Assembly: GCA_036787815.1 (NCBI GenBank)
Contig: DAIQOP010000091.1
Span: 1 to 13,747, forward strand
Length of the DNA: 13,747 bases
Direction of reading: 5' to 3'
Origin: DATBAK01 sp036787815
GTDB lineage: Bacteria; Actinomycetota; Acidimicrobiia; IMCC26256; PALSA-610
The notes beneath the pieces were generated by a model. It was not told where the DNA came from. It did no database searches and worked only from the letters and a program-made list of their open reading frames with translations. Shown here piece by piece: positions 12,992-13,747 of the stretch (position 1 is its first letter; each line of letters begins with the position of its first letter). The translations under genes and the position numbers were made by a program.

Positions 12992-13591
12992 CTATGTGAT
13001 CTTGTAGACGATGTGGGTCGCCAGCGGCGATGTGGCTGCCTCGACGGCCTCTGCGTGGAACTCGGGCACATCGTCGAATATTCGTTCGCCATCTCGCAGT
13101 ACCACCGGGACGATGTCGAGAACGAGTTCATTCAGGCAGCGGGCTTGCAACGCTTGGCGGACGGCGCTTGCCCCACCTGCGATGTCGATTGGACGGTCGT
13201 CGGCATGCTTGGCCGCTTCGGCAAGGGCAGTCTCGAAGCCGTCGACGAAGTAGAAGGTCGTCCCACCTTCCATGTCGATCGGGTCGTGCAGGTGATGGGT
13301 CAGAACGAACACGGGAGCGTGGTATGGCGGCTCAGGACCCCACCAGCCGCGCCAATCGGAGTCGCCCCACCCACCGCGAACCGGGCCGAACATGTTGCGG
13401 CCCATGATGTACGCGCCACGGGGCCCGAGTAGCCGTTGAGTGAAAGCTTCGTCGACCGGGTGCTTCGGATCGTTGAGGTGCCAATCGTGAAGCTTTCGTC
13501 CGTCGATGCCGAGTGGGTTGTCCGCGCTTTGGTCGGGCCCCGCTACGAACCCGTCGAGGGAGATCGACATGTGACAGGTGACGAAGGGCAT
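12992..13591 (-). CDS. Dihydrofolate reductase family protein (RibD C-terminal domain)
   Basis: The 199-residue protein starts MPFVTCHMSISLDGFVAGPD, the hallmark opening of stand-alone RibD-C/DHFR-like reductases. LLGPRGAYIMGRNMFGP (54-70), PVFVLTHHLHDPI (93-105), the cofactor loop DIAGGASAVRQAL (136-148) and LNELVLDIVPVVLRDGERIFDDV (153-175) follow. These proteins bind NADPH. They are related to the riboflavin-pathway reductase but usually occur outside that pathway, with unknown substrates. The ATG at 13591 is preceded by AGGAGG on the minus strand; an in-frame GTG at 13621 would put that ribosome site inside the gene. Codon use is more relaxed than in the left part of the window. There are no riboflavin genes nearby. 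Confidence 0.88.
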   Translation of the reverse strand: MPFVTCHMSISLDGFVAGPDQSADNPLGIDGRKLHDWHLNDPKHPVDEAFTQRLLGPRGAYIMGRNMFGPVRGGWGDSDWRGWWGPEPPYHAPVFVLTHHLHDPIDMEGGTTFYFVDGFETALAEAAKHADDRPIDIAGGASAVRQALQARCLNELVLDIVPVVLRDGERIFDDVPEFHAEAVEAATSPLATHIVYKIT

Positions 13592-13602
13592 ACCTACGAC
13601 GA

Positions 13603-13608
13603 CCTCCT
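13603..13608 (-). promoter_or_regulatory. Ribosome binding site (AGGAGG) deciding the DHFR-family start
   Basis: AGGAGG on the minus strand lies 11 nt before the ATG at 13591. This is slightly long spacing, but it is the only strong site and excludes the GTG at 13621. Confidence 0.6.
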
Positions 13609-13694
13609 CGCTCGCAAGCACGCATAATGCCCGACCCGCGAGGGTTCTGCGGGTGCGCCGAGCGGCAGATCGGTGCGGCCGAGCCTCGCCCGAA

Positions 13695-13714
13695 AACGGT
13701 CCCGCGGGACCGTT
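13695..13714. promoter_or_regulatory. Perfect 20-bp palindrome, operator or terminator
   Basis: AACGGTCCCGCGGGACCGTT equals its own reverse complement over all 20 bases. On the minus strand it is followed by TTTTCG, so it could end a minus-strand gene entering from the right. On the plus strand it abuts a TTGACA box, so it could be a repressor or activator operator. The absence of a loop favours protein binding over a hairpin terminator. Confidence 0.5.
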
Positions 13715-13715
13715 C

Positions 13716-13744
13716 TTGACACCGTGCAGATCGCCGCAGATATG
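13716..13744 (+). promoter_or_regulatory. Candidate sigma-70-type promoter pointing right
   Basis: TTGACA (13716-13721) is followed, after 17 nt, by GATATG (13739-13744). The -35 is perfect and the -10 is weak. It would drive a plus-strand gene outside the window, controlled through the palindrome immediately upstream. Confidence 0.4.
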
Positions 13745-13747
13745 AGC

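Noticed and set aside
1..13747. tRNA/rRNA genes, CRISPR arrays, insertion sequences, phage genes
   Set aside because: No cloverleaf-like tRNA, spaced repeat array, transposase motif or terminal inverted repeats were seen on either strand by eye.

Overview
The window is high-G+C DNA with dense, mostly co-oriented genes, strongly G/C-biased third codon positions, frequent GTG starts and 1-4 nt gene overlaps. The gene content is typical of an actinobacterium: SnoaL/NTF2-like proteins, an acyl-CoA synthetase, a PAPS sulfotransferase, an LpqC-like secreted esterase, a bacterial PH-domain membrane protein, and VOC and SRPBCC proteins. Placement in Acidimicrobiia or a neighbouring actinobacterial class is an inference from gene content only. 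I saw no tRNA, rRNA, CRISPR array, transposase or phage gene.

Layout. The left edge holds the 3' part of a right-handed beta-helix protein (2-1120) and an alpha/beta hydrolase (1186-2046). Two neighbouring NERD-domain proteins follow (2155-2709 and 2775-3296). They look like a tandem duplication whose second copy has lost key nuclease residues. Facing them on the minus strand is a translationally coupled pair (3327-5653): an acyl-CoA synthetase followed by a short citrate-synthase-fold protein of the citryl-CoA-lyase type.

A divergent intergenic region (5654-5740) separates that pair from a plus-strand run. The run comprises a possible 43-aa protein, two different NTF2/SnoaL-like proteins, a Rossmann oxidoreductase of the dihydrodipicolinate-reductase/diaminopentanoate-dehydrogenase type and a sulfotransferase (5741-9282). 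A VOC-fold protein and an SRPBCC/AHSA1 protein follow (9358-10271). Between those two lies an in-frame remnant that resembles the C-terminus of a second SRPBCC domain.

The right third has a minus-strand LpqC-like lipoprotein esterase (10324-11364), a possible 56-aa protein followed by acylphosphatase (11469-11942), a two-TM bacterial PH-domain protein (12062-12619), a possible Arg/Pro-rich 72-aa protein (12706-12924) and a minus-strand DHFR/RibD-C family reductase (12992-13591). Codon use is visibly more relaxed from about 11943 on. The extreme right end carries a perfect 20-bp palindrome next to a TTGACA box, probably the control region of a gene outside the window.

How the genes may work together (inference): the divergent 3327-9282 block reads like a catabolic or tailoring cluster. 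A ligase would activate a carboxylic acid to its CoA ester and the citryl-CoA-lyase-like enzyme would make or break a C-C bond beside the thioester. The NTF2-fold proteins could act as isomerase, hydratase or dehydratase, the Rossmann enzyme as a reductase, and the sulfotransferase would modify a hydroxyl group. The substrate cannot be read from the sequence. This block and the paired intact/degenerate NERD genes are the best candidates for undescribed biology.
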